DNA of 8,941 bases from Gp7-AA10 sp035636095 (lineage in GTDB: Bacteria; Acidobacteriota; Thermoanaerobaculia; Gp7-AA8): NCBI GenBank assembly GCA_035636095.1, contig DASPZU010000040.1, positions 1 to 8,941 of the forward strand, given 5' to 3'. Position numbers and translations under genes: made by a program. The notes under the pieces are model-generated. The model did no database searches and was not told where the DNA came from. It worked only from the letters and a program-made list of their open reading frames with translations. Positions 1 to 6,345 of this stretch are shown here, one piece after another. The first letter of the stretch is position 1. Each line of letters begins with the position of its first letter.

Positions 1-2
1 GG

Positions 3-110
3 GGCGGCCACACCGGCTTCATCGCCGGAAGCGTTCCCTGGCGCGCGGAGTATTGGGCGGAGGAGCTGATGGTCGGGTGGGCGGCGGAGCGGGCCGGAAT
101 AGCTGGCTAA
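3..110 (+). CDS. YheT-family alpha/beta hydrolase, C-terminal end only (5' end outside window)
   Basis: Thirty-five codons are open from the window edge to TAA at 108-110. The peptide begins GGHTGFIAG and continues SVPWRAEYWAEELMVGW. The GGHxGF motif followed by a PW-x3-YW segment and a short amphipathic end is the usual C-terminus of YheT-type (UPF0017/ABHD1-like) alpha/beta hydrolases. In that family the His of GGH is the catalytic-triad histidine; here it is codon 3 of the visible part. The nucleophile serine and the acid would lie upstream and cannot be seen. The substrate is unknown; these are esterase-like enzymes. The stop is 20 bases before the antitoxin start, so the two may share a transcript. 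The identification rests on a short tail but a characteristic one. Confidence 0.72.
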   Translation, partial: GGHTGFIAGSVPWRAEYWAEELMVGWAAERAGIAG

Positions 111-130
111 CGTATGGTATTGCGTCTGGC

Positions 131-357
131 ATGGTGAAGACGACCATTTATTTGCCCGAGAAGCTGAAGCGGCAAGTGAAACGCGCGGCCGCCCGCTCGA
201 AACGCTCCGAGGCCGAGGTCATTCGGGCGGCGATCGAGCGCGCGATGCAGTGAGAACTAGCCCCGAAACCGAGATTCCCGCTCTTCGATCATGGGCTTGG
301 TGACCCGACGATCGCGAGCGCGTCGACGAGCTCCTTTGGAAGAACCGCGACCGGTGA
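131..357 (+). pseudogene. vapB: Broken VapB-type ribbon-helix-helix antitoxin (one nonsense codon, one frameshift)
   Basis: The ATG at 131 opens MVKTTIYLPEKLKRQVKRAA, a ribbon-helix-helix (CopG/RHH) DNA-binding fold of about 40 residues, but the frame stops at TGA 251-253. Reading through that stop in the same frame gives PKPRFPLFDHGLGDPTIA (codons 45-62). This is the kind of toxin-binding tail RHH VapB proteins carry. The frame is lost again near 316-317. In the next frame, 319-357 reads RVDELLWKNRDR and a TGA at 355-357. Restoring one G at 316/317 (GCG-GAG) would give TIAERVDELL, and reading TGA as CGA (Arg) would give one 75-residue protein ending in a GTGA overlap with the toxin start at 354, as in an intact vapBC operon. 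A longer in-frame TTG start at 53 was rejected because it overlaps the hydrolase end and adds a low-complexity Gly/Arg stretch. If the 40-residue piece is expressed it could still bind DNA but would lack the toxin-binding tail. Confidence 0.72.
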
Positions 358-768
358 TCCTGCTCGACGCCAGCGCTCTTCTTGCGGCGCTTTATCCTGA
401 TCAGCGTGGCTATGAAGAATGCGCAAAACGCGATCGGGAGCTCGGACGCTCCACGCATCTTGTCTCCGTTCGTGTTAGCAGAACTCGACTACTTGCTCGT
501 GCAATGGAGCGGGCCATCCCACGAACTGCGTTTCCTCACTGAGGTCACACGGGGCGTTTTCCATCTGCCGTTCGACACGGAGGACGTGGACGAGGCGATA
601 GCCGTCATTCAAACCTACCACGACCTGAACATCGGCCTGGCGGACGCATCGATCGTTGTTCTCGCGAACGGTTATGGATGCCGAGATGTCCTGACGCTCG
701 ACGAGCGTCATTTTCGTCCGTTGCGGACGCGACGCGGCGCTTTCCGCATCTTGCCGGCAGACGCGTAA
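354..768 (+). pseudogene. vapC: Frameshifted VapC-type PIN-domain ribonuclease toxin
   Basis: The GTG at 354-356 opens MILLDASALLAALYPDQRGY. The match to PIN domains is then lost in this frame and resumes one frame over as ILSPFVLAELDYLLVQW, through GLADASIVVLA and LTLDERHF, to TAA at 766-768. The switch is near the A4 run at 425-428; removing one base there joins the parts into a 137-residue protein, normal for VapC. In the joined reading all four acidic residues that coordinate Mg2+ in PIN nucleases are present: D5, E43, D97 and D116. Intact VapC proteins cut tRNA or rRNA, but as written neither fragment carries the full active site, so the toxin should be inactive. The start overlaps the presumed old end of the antitoxin (GTGA, 354-357). 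A sequencing error is possible, but three lesions in this module and none in the following 8 kb of coding sequence favours real decay. Confidence 0.77.
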
Positions 769-771
769 AAT
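766..771 (+). promoter_or_regulatory. Possible -10 element for a leaderless E1 transcript
   Basis: TAAAAT ends six bases before the GTG start at 778, which would put a transcription start at or beside the start codon. No Shine-Dalgarno-like sequence is visible upstream of this GTG, which fits leaderless translation. No good -35 box is seen at the right distance, so this is a weak call. Confidence 0.25.
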
Positions 772-777
772 CGACCC

Positions 778-3087
778 GTGACCATCACCGAAGCTGCCCG
801 ACGCGCCGGCGTGCGCGAACGCTTTGCGGCCTTCATCGCGGAAAGGCATCCGTTCGCTCTCAAACCGGCATTGACGGCCTTCGACCGCGGCGGCGATTTC
901 GAGCAGGCATTGCGCGAGGCGCTGATCCCCCACAGCGGGATCGCCATTCCCGAGACCACGCCCGGCGTTTCGGCGAGCGAGCGGCTGCAGCAGGCGGTTA
1001 GTGAAGTCATCGACGCATGCCACGGGTTTGTCCGGCGCGAAGAGATCATCGAGTCGCTGACCGCCGACGAGAAGAGCGAGATGCTGCACGGAATGATCCT
1101 GACCCGCGCGCTCGACAATCGCCTCAAGCAATTTTTCACCAGTGGCGAGGTTCGCTGGGGCACTGCCACCTTTCAGGGCAAAGGATTTCGTTCGTTAGGC
1201 CAGGAAGCGATCTATGCCGCCGGCCTTCGACTGCGCCGTGGAGCAGGCGGCGATGTCATCGCCCCCATGATCCGCGACCTCGGCGCCGTGCTCGCGATGC
1301 ACAACGCGCCCGAAACGATCCGCATGGTCCTCAACGCCCAGATGGGCAAGGCCGGCCCGCCCATGCACGGAAAGGACCTGCACATCGGCGACTTCGAGCA
1401 CGGAATTCTTCCGCCGATGGCGCCGCTCGGCAGCCCATCGCTGACGATCGCCGGCCTTGCCATGGCGTTCAAGCTCCAGAAGAGTCAACGGGTCGCGGTC
1501 TCCTTCATCGGCGAAGGCGGAACTTCGCTGGGCGAGTGGCATGAGGCCATCAACGCCTGCGCCGCGCGCAAGCTGCCCGCGATCTTCTGCGTGCAAAACA
1601 ATCAGACCGCGCTCGCCACGCCGGTGCCGGAACAATCGGCGGTGCGCGTGTTCGCCGACAAGGCCTCAGGCTACGGCATCCCGGCCGTCACCATCGACGG
1701 AACCGACCCGGAGCAGATCGCGGCCGCCTTCGCGTGGGCGGCCGAGCGCGCGCGGGCGGGTGAAGGTCCGACCCTCATCGAGCTGGTGGCCATGCGCATG
1801 TGCGGCCATGCCCATCACGACGACATGCTGTACCTCGGCAAAGACCCGCAGCCGTCGTGGTCCTATCCCCAGTTGAGCGAAGGCGGCTACGCCGATCGAG
1901 CAGCGTACGAATTCTGGAGCGCGCGCGATCCGATCGCGACCTACGCCGCGAAACTCGAAGTCGACATCGAGCGTTGGAAACGCGAAGCAGAAGAGCTGGT
2001 CGAACGCGAAGCGCGAGCGGTGATCGACGCGCCATGGCCGGAAGCGACTGTTGCGCGGCAAGGGGTTATTGTCGCCGCCGAGGTCGGCGGCGCTCCACTG
2101 AAAGTCGTAGACGCCCCTCCATTCGATCCCAAAGGCAAGACATTTCTCGAAGCCGTGATGCTCGGCGTCGGCGACGCGCTTCGGAATGATCCGAGAACAT
2201 TCGTGTACGGCGAGGATGTGGGGGGAAAGTACGGCAACGCCTTTCTGCTTCTCAAGCCGCTGCTGAGCGAGTTCGGCGATCGCATCCTCAACTCGATTCT
2301 TTCCGAGGGGGCCACGATCGGGGTGTGCGTTGGGGCGGCGCTGGCGGGAATGCGGCCGATCGGCGAAATCCAGTTCAACGACTTCGTCGCGACCGGCTTC
2401 AATCAGCTTGTCAACAATGCCGCCAAGGTCCGCTACCGCTGGGGCGGATCGGTGCCCATGGTTCTGCGCATGCCGTGGGGCGGATTGCGTCATGCCGGTC
2501 CGTATCACTCGCAAAATACCGAAGCGTGGTTTTATCGAACGCCGGGTCTCAAGATCGTCGTGCCGTCAACGCCGCACGACGCGCGCGCGTTGATGGCTGC
2601 GGCGGTCGCCGATCCCGATCCCGTTCTGTATTACGAGCACATCGCGCTGTATCGCGACCCGCGGGTGAAGCAGATGATCGGGGATGAGAAGATTCCCATC
2701 GGCAAAGCGGCGCTGCGCCGCGCCGGCGATCGCCTGGCCATCATTTCTTATGGCGCGTACGTGCACGTCGCCATGCGCGTGGCTGAGAAGGTCGATGCGG
2801 CCGTACTGGACCTGCGGACGCTCGCGCCACTCGATCGTGAGGCGATCCTGGCGCTGGTTCGCCACTGCAATCGCGTGATGATCATTCACGAGGACACGCG
2901 CACCGGATCGATCGGCGAGTCGATCGCGGCGATCATCCAGGAGGAAGCGTTCGAGTTTCTCGACGCGCCAGTTCGGATCATCGGCGCCCTCGATACGCCC
3001 GTCCCTTATTCGCCTCCGCTGGAGGAAGAATTTCTGCCCAGCGAAGAGGAGATCGAGCAGGCCGCGCGGGAGCTCATCGCGTATTAG
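778..3087 (+). CDS. 2-oxoacid dehydrogenase E1 component, fused alpha and beta subunits (TPP-dependent)
   Basis: This 769-residue protein carries both halves of a heterotetrameric-type E1 in one chain. E1 decarboxylates a 2-oxoacid on thiamine diphosphate and passes the acyl group to the lipoyl domain of E2. Residues 1-95 are an N-terminal extension I do not recognise. The alpha half spans about 96-410. Its TPP/Mg motif begins GEGGTS (245-250) and ends at N274-N275, with GEG in place of the classic GDG, as often seen in branched-chain-type enzymes. The loop GHAHHDD (343-349) matches the conserved alpha-subunit loop near the active site. A linker (about 411-452) leads to the beta half: GEDVGG (478-483), YHSQ with the likely catalytic His at 577, TEAWF and PGLKIVVPSTP (589-599). 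A transketolase C-terminal-like domain (about 640-769) closes the protein. The features lean towards the branched-chain 2-oxoacid (BCKDH) type, but pyruvate or another 2-oxoacid is possible. No E2 or E3 is in the window. The GTG start is the first in-frame one after the toxin relic; a start nearer the alpha domain cannot be ruled out. The linker contains a 25-bp repeat (2074-2098). Confidence 0.93.
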   Translation: MTITEAARRAGVRERFAAFIAERHPFALKPALTAFDRGGDFEQALREALIPHSGIAIPETTPGVSASERLQQAVSEVIDACHGFVRREEIIESLTADEKSEMLHGMILTRALDNRLKQFFTSGEVRWGTATFQGKGFRSLGQEAIYAAGLRLRRGAGGDVIAPMIRDLGAVLAMHNAPETIRMVLNAQMGKAGPPMHGKDLHIGDFEHGILPPMAPLGSPSLTIAGLAMAFKLQKSQRVAVSFIGEGGTSLGEWHEAINACAARKLPAIFCVQNNQTALATPVPEQSAVRVFADKASGYGIPAVTIDGTDPEQIAAAFAWAAERARAGEGPTLIELVAMRMCGHAHHDDMLYLGKDPQPSWSYPQLSEGGYADRAAYEFWSARDPIATYAAKLEVDIERWKREAEELVEREARAVIDAPWPEATVARQGVIVAAEVGGAPLKVVDAPPFDPKGKTFLEAVMLGVGDALRNDPRTFVYGEDVGGKYGNAFLLLKPLLSEFGDRILNSILSEGATIGVCVGAALAGMRPIGEIQFNDFVATGFNQLVNNAAKVRYRWGGSVPMVLRMPWGGLRHAGPYHSQNTEAWFYRTPGLKIVVPSTPHDARALMAAAVADPDPVLYYEHIALYRDPRVKQMIGDEKIPIGKAALRRAGDRLAIISYGAYVHVAMRVAEKVDAAVLDLRTLAPLDREAILALVRHCNRVMIIHEDTRTGSIGESIAAIIQEEAFEFLDAPVRIIGALDTPVPYSPPLEEEFLPSEEEIEQAARELIAY
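2074..2098. repeat. 25-bp palindrome-bearing repeat, copy 1 (inside the E1 gene)
   Basis: Positions 2074-2091 read GCCGCCGAGGTCGGCGGC: two 8-base arms that are exact reverse complements, separated by GG. They are followed by GCTCCAC (2092-2098). The same 25 bases occur without mismatch at 8489-8513, inside an unrelated gene. Here the repeat is translated as AAEVGGAP, residues 433-440 of the E1, in the linker between the alpha and beta halves. The bases just outside differ between the two copies, so the identity ends sharply. Confidence 0.85.
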
Positions 3088-3490
3088 CGGCCGGGTCGAT
3101 GACCTTCAAATGCGCGAAGTAATCGCGGTAGAAGCCGCGATCGCGCGTCATCAATCGATCGGCCTGCTCCAGCGCATGTGCGCCCACGAGAAAATCGGCG
3201 ACCACTCTGTGACGTTGTCCGCCGCCATCGAGATATCTGCGCCATGCGCGAGCGGAAGTCAGGGTCGTCTTTTGCTCGATCGGAGAAAACTCGACCCCGA
3301 GCCTGGCCATCGCTTCGATGAATTCTTCGTGGCGGTGAAAAACGACTGCCGTCTCGGTCCAGACGACCTCGCAGGCGATCAGCGCACCTTGGGACAGGCA
3401 GCGGCGCATCAGGTTGGCTGAGGGCACTCCGAATTTGGCATCCGCCCCGAAGATGTCGATCAGGACCGACGAATCGACGGCGGTGATCAC
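3074..3490 (-). CDS. vapC: VapC-type PIN-domain ribonuclease toxin
   Basis: This 138-residue protein is of normal VapC length. It opens MITAVDSSVLIDIF, the usual first strand of a PIN domain with acidic residue D6. The other expected Mg2+-binding acids are present: E41 (in CEVVWTE, with E46 as an alternative), D99 in VADFLVGAHA and D117 in TRDRGF. PIN toxins of this kind are site-specific RNases held inactive by the antitoxin encoded just upstream. The start is a GTG whose last three bases form the antitoxin TGA (GTGA overlap), so translational coupling is likely. No strong ribosome binding site is seen. At its 3' end the gene runs 14 bp into the convergently transcribed E1 gene. The reading frame is intact, unlike the toxin relic at 354-768. 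The cognate antitoxin is of a different class from the one there, so the two modules are not recent copies of each other. Confidence 0.92.
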   Translation of the reverse strand: MITAVDSSVLIDIFGADAKFGVPSANLMRRCLSQGALIACEVVWTETAVVFHRHEEFIEAMARLGVEFSPIEQKTTLTSARAWRRYLDGGGQRHRVVADFLVGAHALEQADRLMTRDRGFYRDYFAHLKVIDPAANTR

Positions 3491-3726
3491 GGTTTGTGAG
3501 GGCGAAGACGCTCCATGATCTTGTCGGTGCTCCGATGACCTGCCGCGCCGAAGACGGCGCTGACAGGATCCTGGACTGTTTCCTTGATGGCAATCAGTTT
3601 ATCGCCGTCGGTTTCGAAGCGCAGACGCGTTCCCGCTTCGATCCCCAGTTTCTTCCGGATCGCTCTCGGGATCGTCACTTGTCCTTTCTCTGTGACCGTG
3701 AAGTAAGATTTCTTACTTGTCATCAT
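3487..3726 (-). CDS. vapB: VapB-type antitoxin with AbrB/SpoVT DNA-binding domain
   Basis: The protein has 79 residues. Residues 11-49 carry the AbrB/MazE-like swapped-hairpin motif: VTEKGQVTIPRAIRKKLGI, then AGTRLRFETDGDKLIAIK. This fold binds DNA as a dimer. The tail (about 53-79), with DPVSAVF and STDKIMERLRP, resembles the toxin-binding end of AbrB-type VapB proteins. The expected role is to neutralise the VapC encoded immediately downstream and to repress its own operon. Two adjacent ATG codons (3726 and 3723) could each start it; the first lies one base after the TAA of the kinase gene upstream, so the antitoxin may be translated by coupling. A symmetrical AT-rich element inside the first codons could be its operator (separate entry). 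Confidence 0.92.
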   Translation of the reverse strand: MMTSKKSYFTVTEKGQVTIPRAIRKKLGIEAGTRLRFETDGDKLIAIKETVQDPVSAVFGAAGHRSTDKIMERLRPHKP

Positions 3727-3733
3727 TTTACTT
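3701..3733. promoter_or_regulatory. Candidate operator of the vapBC module (palindrome plus third half-site)
   Basis: Positions 3701-3718 read AAGTAAGATTTCTTACTT on the plus strand, a perfect inverted repeat with 8-base arms and a 2-base centre. A third copy of the half-site TTACTT lies at 3728-3733, 15 bases from the TTACTT at 3713. The patch is clearly AT-rich in a GC-rich window and covers the end of the kinase gene and codons 3-8 of vapB. AbrB-type antitoxins often bind repeated or symmetrical sites at their own 5' end. The function is inferred. Confidence 0.4.
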
Positions 3734-6319
3734 ATTCATGAAATTCACAACCAGCGTGATCGGGATCGTTCCCTCGTCGCCCACGGGCTCGTTGACGAGA
3801 AACCGCTGACCATCAGCCGTTACATCCATCGGCCAGCCGCCTAACTTGACGCGATAGGAGAAGAGTTCCTTGGGAACGCCAGCCTCGAAATTCTTCCCGT
3901 CGGTGTGAATTGCGACCGACATCACCTTGTGTTCCGGCGTCACATAAATGATTTCGCGTCCTTTGCCAATCCAGCGGGCCTGATGTCCTCCGTTCGTCGA
4001 GACTTTCGCGACGAATGTCGCGTTTGGAAACGGCTGGACATAGACCTCCTGGCGTCCCGACTGGTCGGATGTGTACGAGAGCCAGTGTCCATCGGGCGAG
4101 AAACGACCGACAATATCCGGGAAAGGTGTGCCGACAACCTTGACGATCTTTCGATCGGGGATCGAGTAATAAAAGACGTCACTTCCATCGTGAAAGCAAA
4201 TGTATTTGCCGTCGCGGGACCAATCGGTGACTGACGAGCCGGTGGTGGCATCGAATAGCTTTTCGGTCGTGCCGGAACCGCTCGAGTCGCGCTTGATTAC
4301 CGCCCGCGTGCCAGTCTGCAAATCCTCGGCCGCGTAAACGATGTAGCGATCGTCGGCGCTCCAGAGAGCATTGTTCTCTGCGCCCGGATCCGACGTGAAC
4401 CGCGTCGCGGTCTGGCGAACCATGTCGTAGATCCAGAGATCGGGTTTGCCGTTGGCGGCGTTGATTTCATACACGACATGGCGGCCGTCGTGCGCCAGCG
4501 AGGGACGTTGATAATCGGCCGGATCGCCGATCGTGCCGAGGACCTTCCCGGTTCGATCGTGCCACACGAGCTGCGAATGCTCTCCTCCCCCTCGGACGTA
4601 CGCCAGGACACCGTTCGATGAAATTCCGAAACAGGCCGTTCCGAACAACGTGAAATTGTTGATGTTGTCGGTAATCACTGTCGCTTCGCCGTGCAATTCG
4701 AGTTTTTTCAAATCGAAGGGCTGCGCCACCAGAGCGCGATCGCGGCAGTACAAAAGATGACCGGTTTTCGAGTAGCTCGCTGGCAAATCCGAGGTCACAA
4801 CGAGCTTGCGTTCGTTGCTATCGAGGCTGCCGACATAAACGTGTCCGCTTTCAGACGTTCCGTACATGGTCGCGACGTAGAGAAAGTGTTTCCCATCCGG
4901 CAGGAATGAAGGCCAGCGATGGCTCGTCTCGTGTGCCGGATCGACTTTCGTGACCTCGACCGGAATGCCGCCCGACGCCGGCACGCGGTACAAACCGTGG
5001 CGTGCGTTGTGATGGAAAAGAATGACGCCTTCCGAGTTCCAGGTGCCGCCGATGCCTCGCTGAGCAAAGTCGGTGATCACTTGCGAGGGGCCGCCGGCCG
5101 CCTCGATTCGCTTCAGCTTTCTGTCGGCGCCATCGAAGTACGCGATCGACCGGCTGTCGGGCGACCAGAATGGAGCGTATCCATCGACTCCAAGATCCTG
5201 CGTCGCGCCGTTGTCCAGCCGATAGACGTAGAGATGACTTCTCGTAACGGCTCTTGGCCTGGCAACGAACGCGACACGCGACCCGTCCGGCGAAACGGCA
5301 GGCGGACTCACGGTGAGTGAGAATTCGCCGTTCTCGGGCGGCAGGATCGAAGCTTCCACGCGGCGCGGCGGCTCGACGGTCGCGCGATACCACAGATACG
5401 CAAAAGCGCCTGTCGCGACGACCAGCGCTGCCATGATCGCTCGCGTGATCCATGCTCCAAGCGCAGTTTTCTTGCGCGTCTGCGGTGACGCTTCGGAGAT
5501 CCATCGCAATTCGGCCGCAACGTCGTGCGCCGATTGGAATCGCTCATCGGGATCCTTTTGCAGGCACGTGCGCACGAGGCGATCGAACGGCACGGGCGTC
5601 ATCGGCTGGATCGTCGTAATCGGCTGCGGCTCGGCGGTCAGGATCGACGCGATCAGGCTGGCCTTCGACTTCCCCTCGAATGCCTTCTTCCCTGTCGCCA
5701 TCTCGTACAGCACCACGCCCAACGCGAAGATGTCGGTGCGTGCATCGGCGGGTGCGCCTTCGATCTGCTCGGGCGCCATGTATTGGAACGTGCCGATGAT
5801 CGCTCCTTCCTGCGTGAGTGGCTTGTGCTGGGTCGCGCCGTCGATGTTGAAGACCGAGGCCGGCTTCGCCAGACCGAAATCCAGCAGTTTGGCGCCGCTC
5901 TTCGTGAGCATGATGTTGCCGGGCTTGAGGTCGCGATGGACCACGCCCGCTTTGTGGGCTTTGTCGAGCGCGCCGGCGATCTCGATTCCGTAGCGCAGCA
6001 CCTGCTCCATCGGCATCGGACCCTTGGCCAATCTGTCGGCGAGCGTCTCGCCCTCCAGCAGCTCCATGACGAGGTATCCGTCGCCGACGTCGTAGAGCGT
6101 GCAGATGTGCGGATGATTGAGCTGCGAGATGGTCTTCGCTTCGCGCTCGAAGCGGATCTTGAATTGCGCGTCGTGGGCAAATTCGGCGGGAAGGACTTTG
6201 ATCGCTACGCTGCGTTCCAGCCGCGTGTCGCGAGCCTTGAACACCTCTCCCATCCCACCCGCCCCGAGCGGCGCGATGACCTCATAGGGTCCTAAACGGC
6301 TACCCGCGGCGATGGACAT
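3728..6319 (-). CDS. Membrane Ser/Thr protein kinase with TolB/WD40-like beta-propeller
   Basis: The protein has 863 residues. The N-terminal PknB-type (Hanks) kinase is complete: Gly-rich loop GAGGMGEV (19-26), VAIK with K41, alpha-C E60, HRDLKPGN (128-135), DFG (147-149) and APE (182-184), ending near 270. A single hydrophobic stretch at about 290-310 is probably a membrane helix, placing the kinase in the cytoplasm and the rest outside the inner membrane. From about 320 on there are repeated propeller-blade motifs, including VSPDGSRVAF (342-351), WSPDS (385-389), LPDGKHF (473-479) and SPDGHW (741-746), typical of TolB/PD40 folds. It should be an active kinase whose propeller senses a ligand or partner; neither signal nor target can be read from sequence. 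It lies 26 bases downstream of a paralogous kinase gene and one base upstream of vapB. The ATG at 6319 fits the start of the kinase fold (SRLGPYEVI). No clear ribosome binding site precedes it. Confidence 0.94.
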   Translation of the reverse strand: MSIAAGSRLGPYEVIAPLGAGGMGEVFKARDTRLERSVAIKVLPAEFAHDAQFKIRFEREAKTISQLNHPHICTLYDVGDGYLVMELLEGETLADRLAKGPMPMEQVLRYGIEIAGALDKAHKAGVVHRDLKPGNIMLTKSGAKLLDFGLAKPASVFNIDGATQHKPLTQEGAIIGTFQYMAPEQIEGAPADARTDIFALGVVLYEMATGKKAFEGKSKASLIASILTAEPQPITTIQPMTPVPFDRLVRTCLQKDPDERFQSAHDVAAELRWISEASPQTRKKTALGAWITRAIMAALVVATGAFAYLWYRATVEPPRRVEASILPPENGEFSLTVSPPAVSPDGSRVAFVARPRAVTRSHLYVYRLDNGATQDLGVDGYAPFWSPDSRSIAYFDGADRKLKRIEAAGGPSQVITDFAQRGIGGTWNSEGVILFHHNARHGLYRVPASGGIPVEVTKVDPAHETSHRWPSFLPDGKHFLYVATMYGTSESGHVYVGSLDSNERKLVVTSDLPASYSKTGHLLYCRDRALVAQPFDLKKLELHGEATVITDNINNFTLFGTACFGISSNGVLAYVRGGGEHSQLVWHDRTGKVLGTIGDPADYQRPSLAHDGRHVVYEINAANGKPDLWIYDMVRQTATRFTSDPGAENNALWSADDRYIVYAAEDLQTGTRAVIKRDSSGSGTTEKLFDATTGSSVTDWSRDGKYICFHDGSDVFYYSIPDRKIVKVVGTPFPDIVGRFSPDGHWLSYTSDQSGRQEVYVQPFPNATFVAKVSTNGGHQARWIGKGREIIYVTPEHKVMSVAIHTDGKNFEAGVPKELFSYRVKLGGWPMDVTADGQRFLVNEPVGDEGTIPITLVVNFMNK

Positions 6320-6335
6320 TGGACGTGTGGTCGGA

Positions 6336-6341
6336 ATTGTA
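6336..6341 (-). promoter_or_regulatory. Possible -10 element in the gap between the two kinase genes
   Basis: Read on the minus strand this is TACAAT, five of six matches to the -10 consensus. It lies 16 bases before the ATG at 6319 and within the 26-base gap after the upstream kinase stop. No matching -35 box was found at 16-18 bases. It could give the downstream genes a separate start, but the evidence is one hexamer. Confidence 0.18.
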
Positions 6342-6345
6342 ACGC

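Noticed and set aside
53..253. Longer form of the RHH antitoxin starting at TTG 53
   Set aside because: It would overlap the hydrolase end and add a Gly-rich stretch unlike any antitoxin N-terminus. The ATG at 131 starts exactly where the RHH fold begins.
418..434. Programmed ribosomal frameshift at the A4 run in the PIN toxin
   Set aside because: No stimulatory element is evident, and the companion antitoxin is also disrupted by a stop and a separate frameshift, so decay or sequencing error is simpler.
1666..2514. Long minus-strand open frame (282 codons) opposite the E1 gene, with a second one at 475-1131
   Set aside because: Both lie antisense to well-supported coding sequence. The peptides are rich in Arg, Gly and Asp with no family motif, as expected for antisense frames in GC-rich genes.
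3727..3760. A sigma-70-like promoter for vapB on the minus strand (TTGTGA plus a downstream AT-rich hexamer)
   Set aside because: With usual spacing the -10 falls on the vapB start codons and places the transcript start within the gene. Not supportable from sequence alone.
5080..5105. GC-rich symmetrical patch in the downstream kinase gene resembling the 25-bp repeat
   Set aside because: Only short GCCGCC/GGC fragments match and the GAGGTC centre and GCTCCAC tail are missing, so it is not a third copy.
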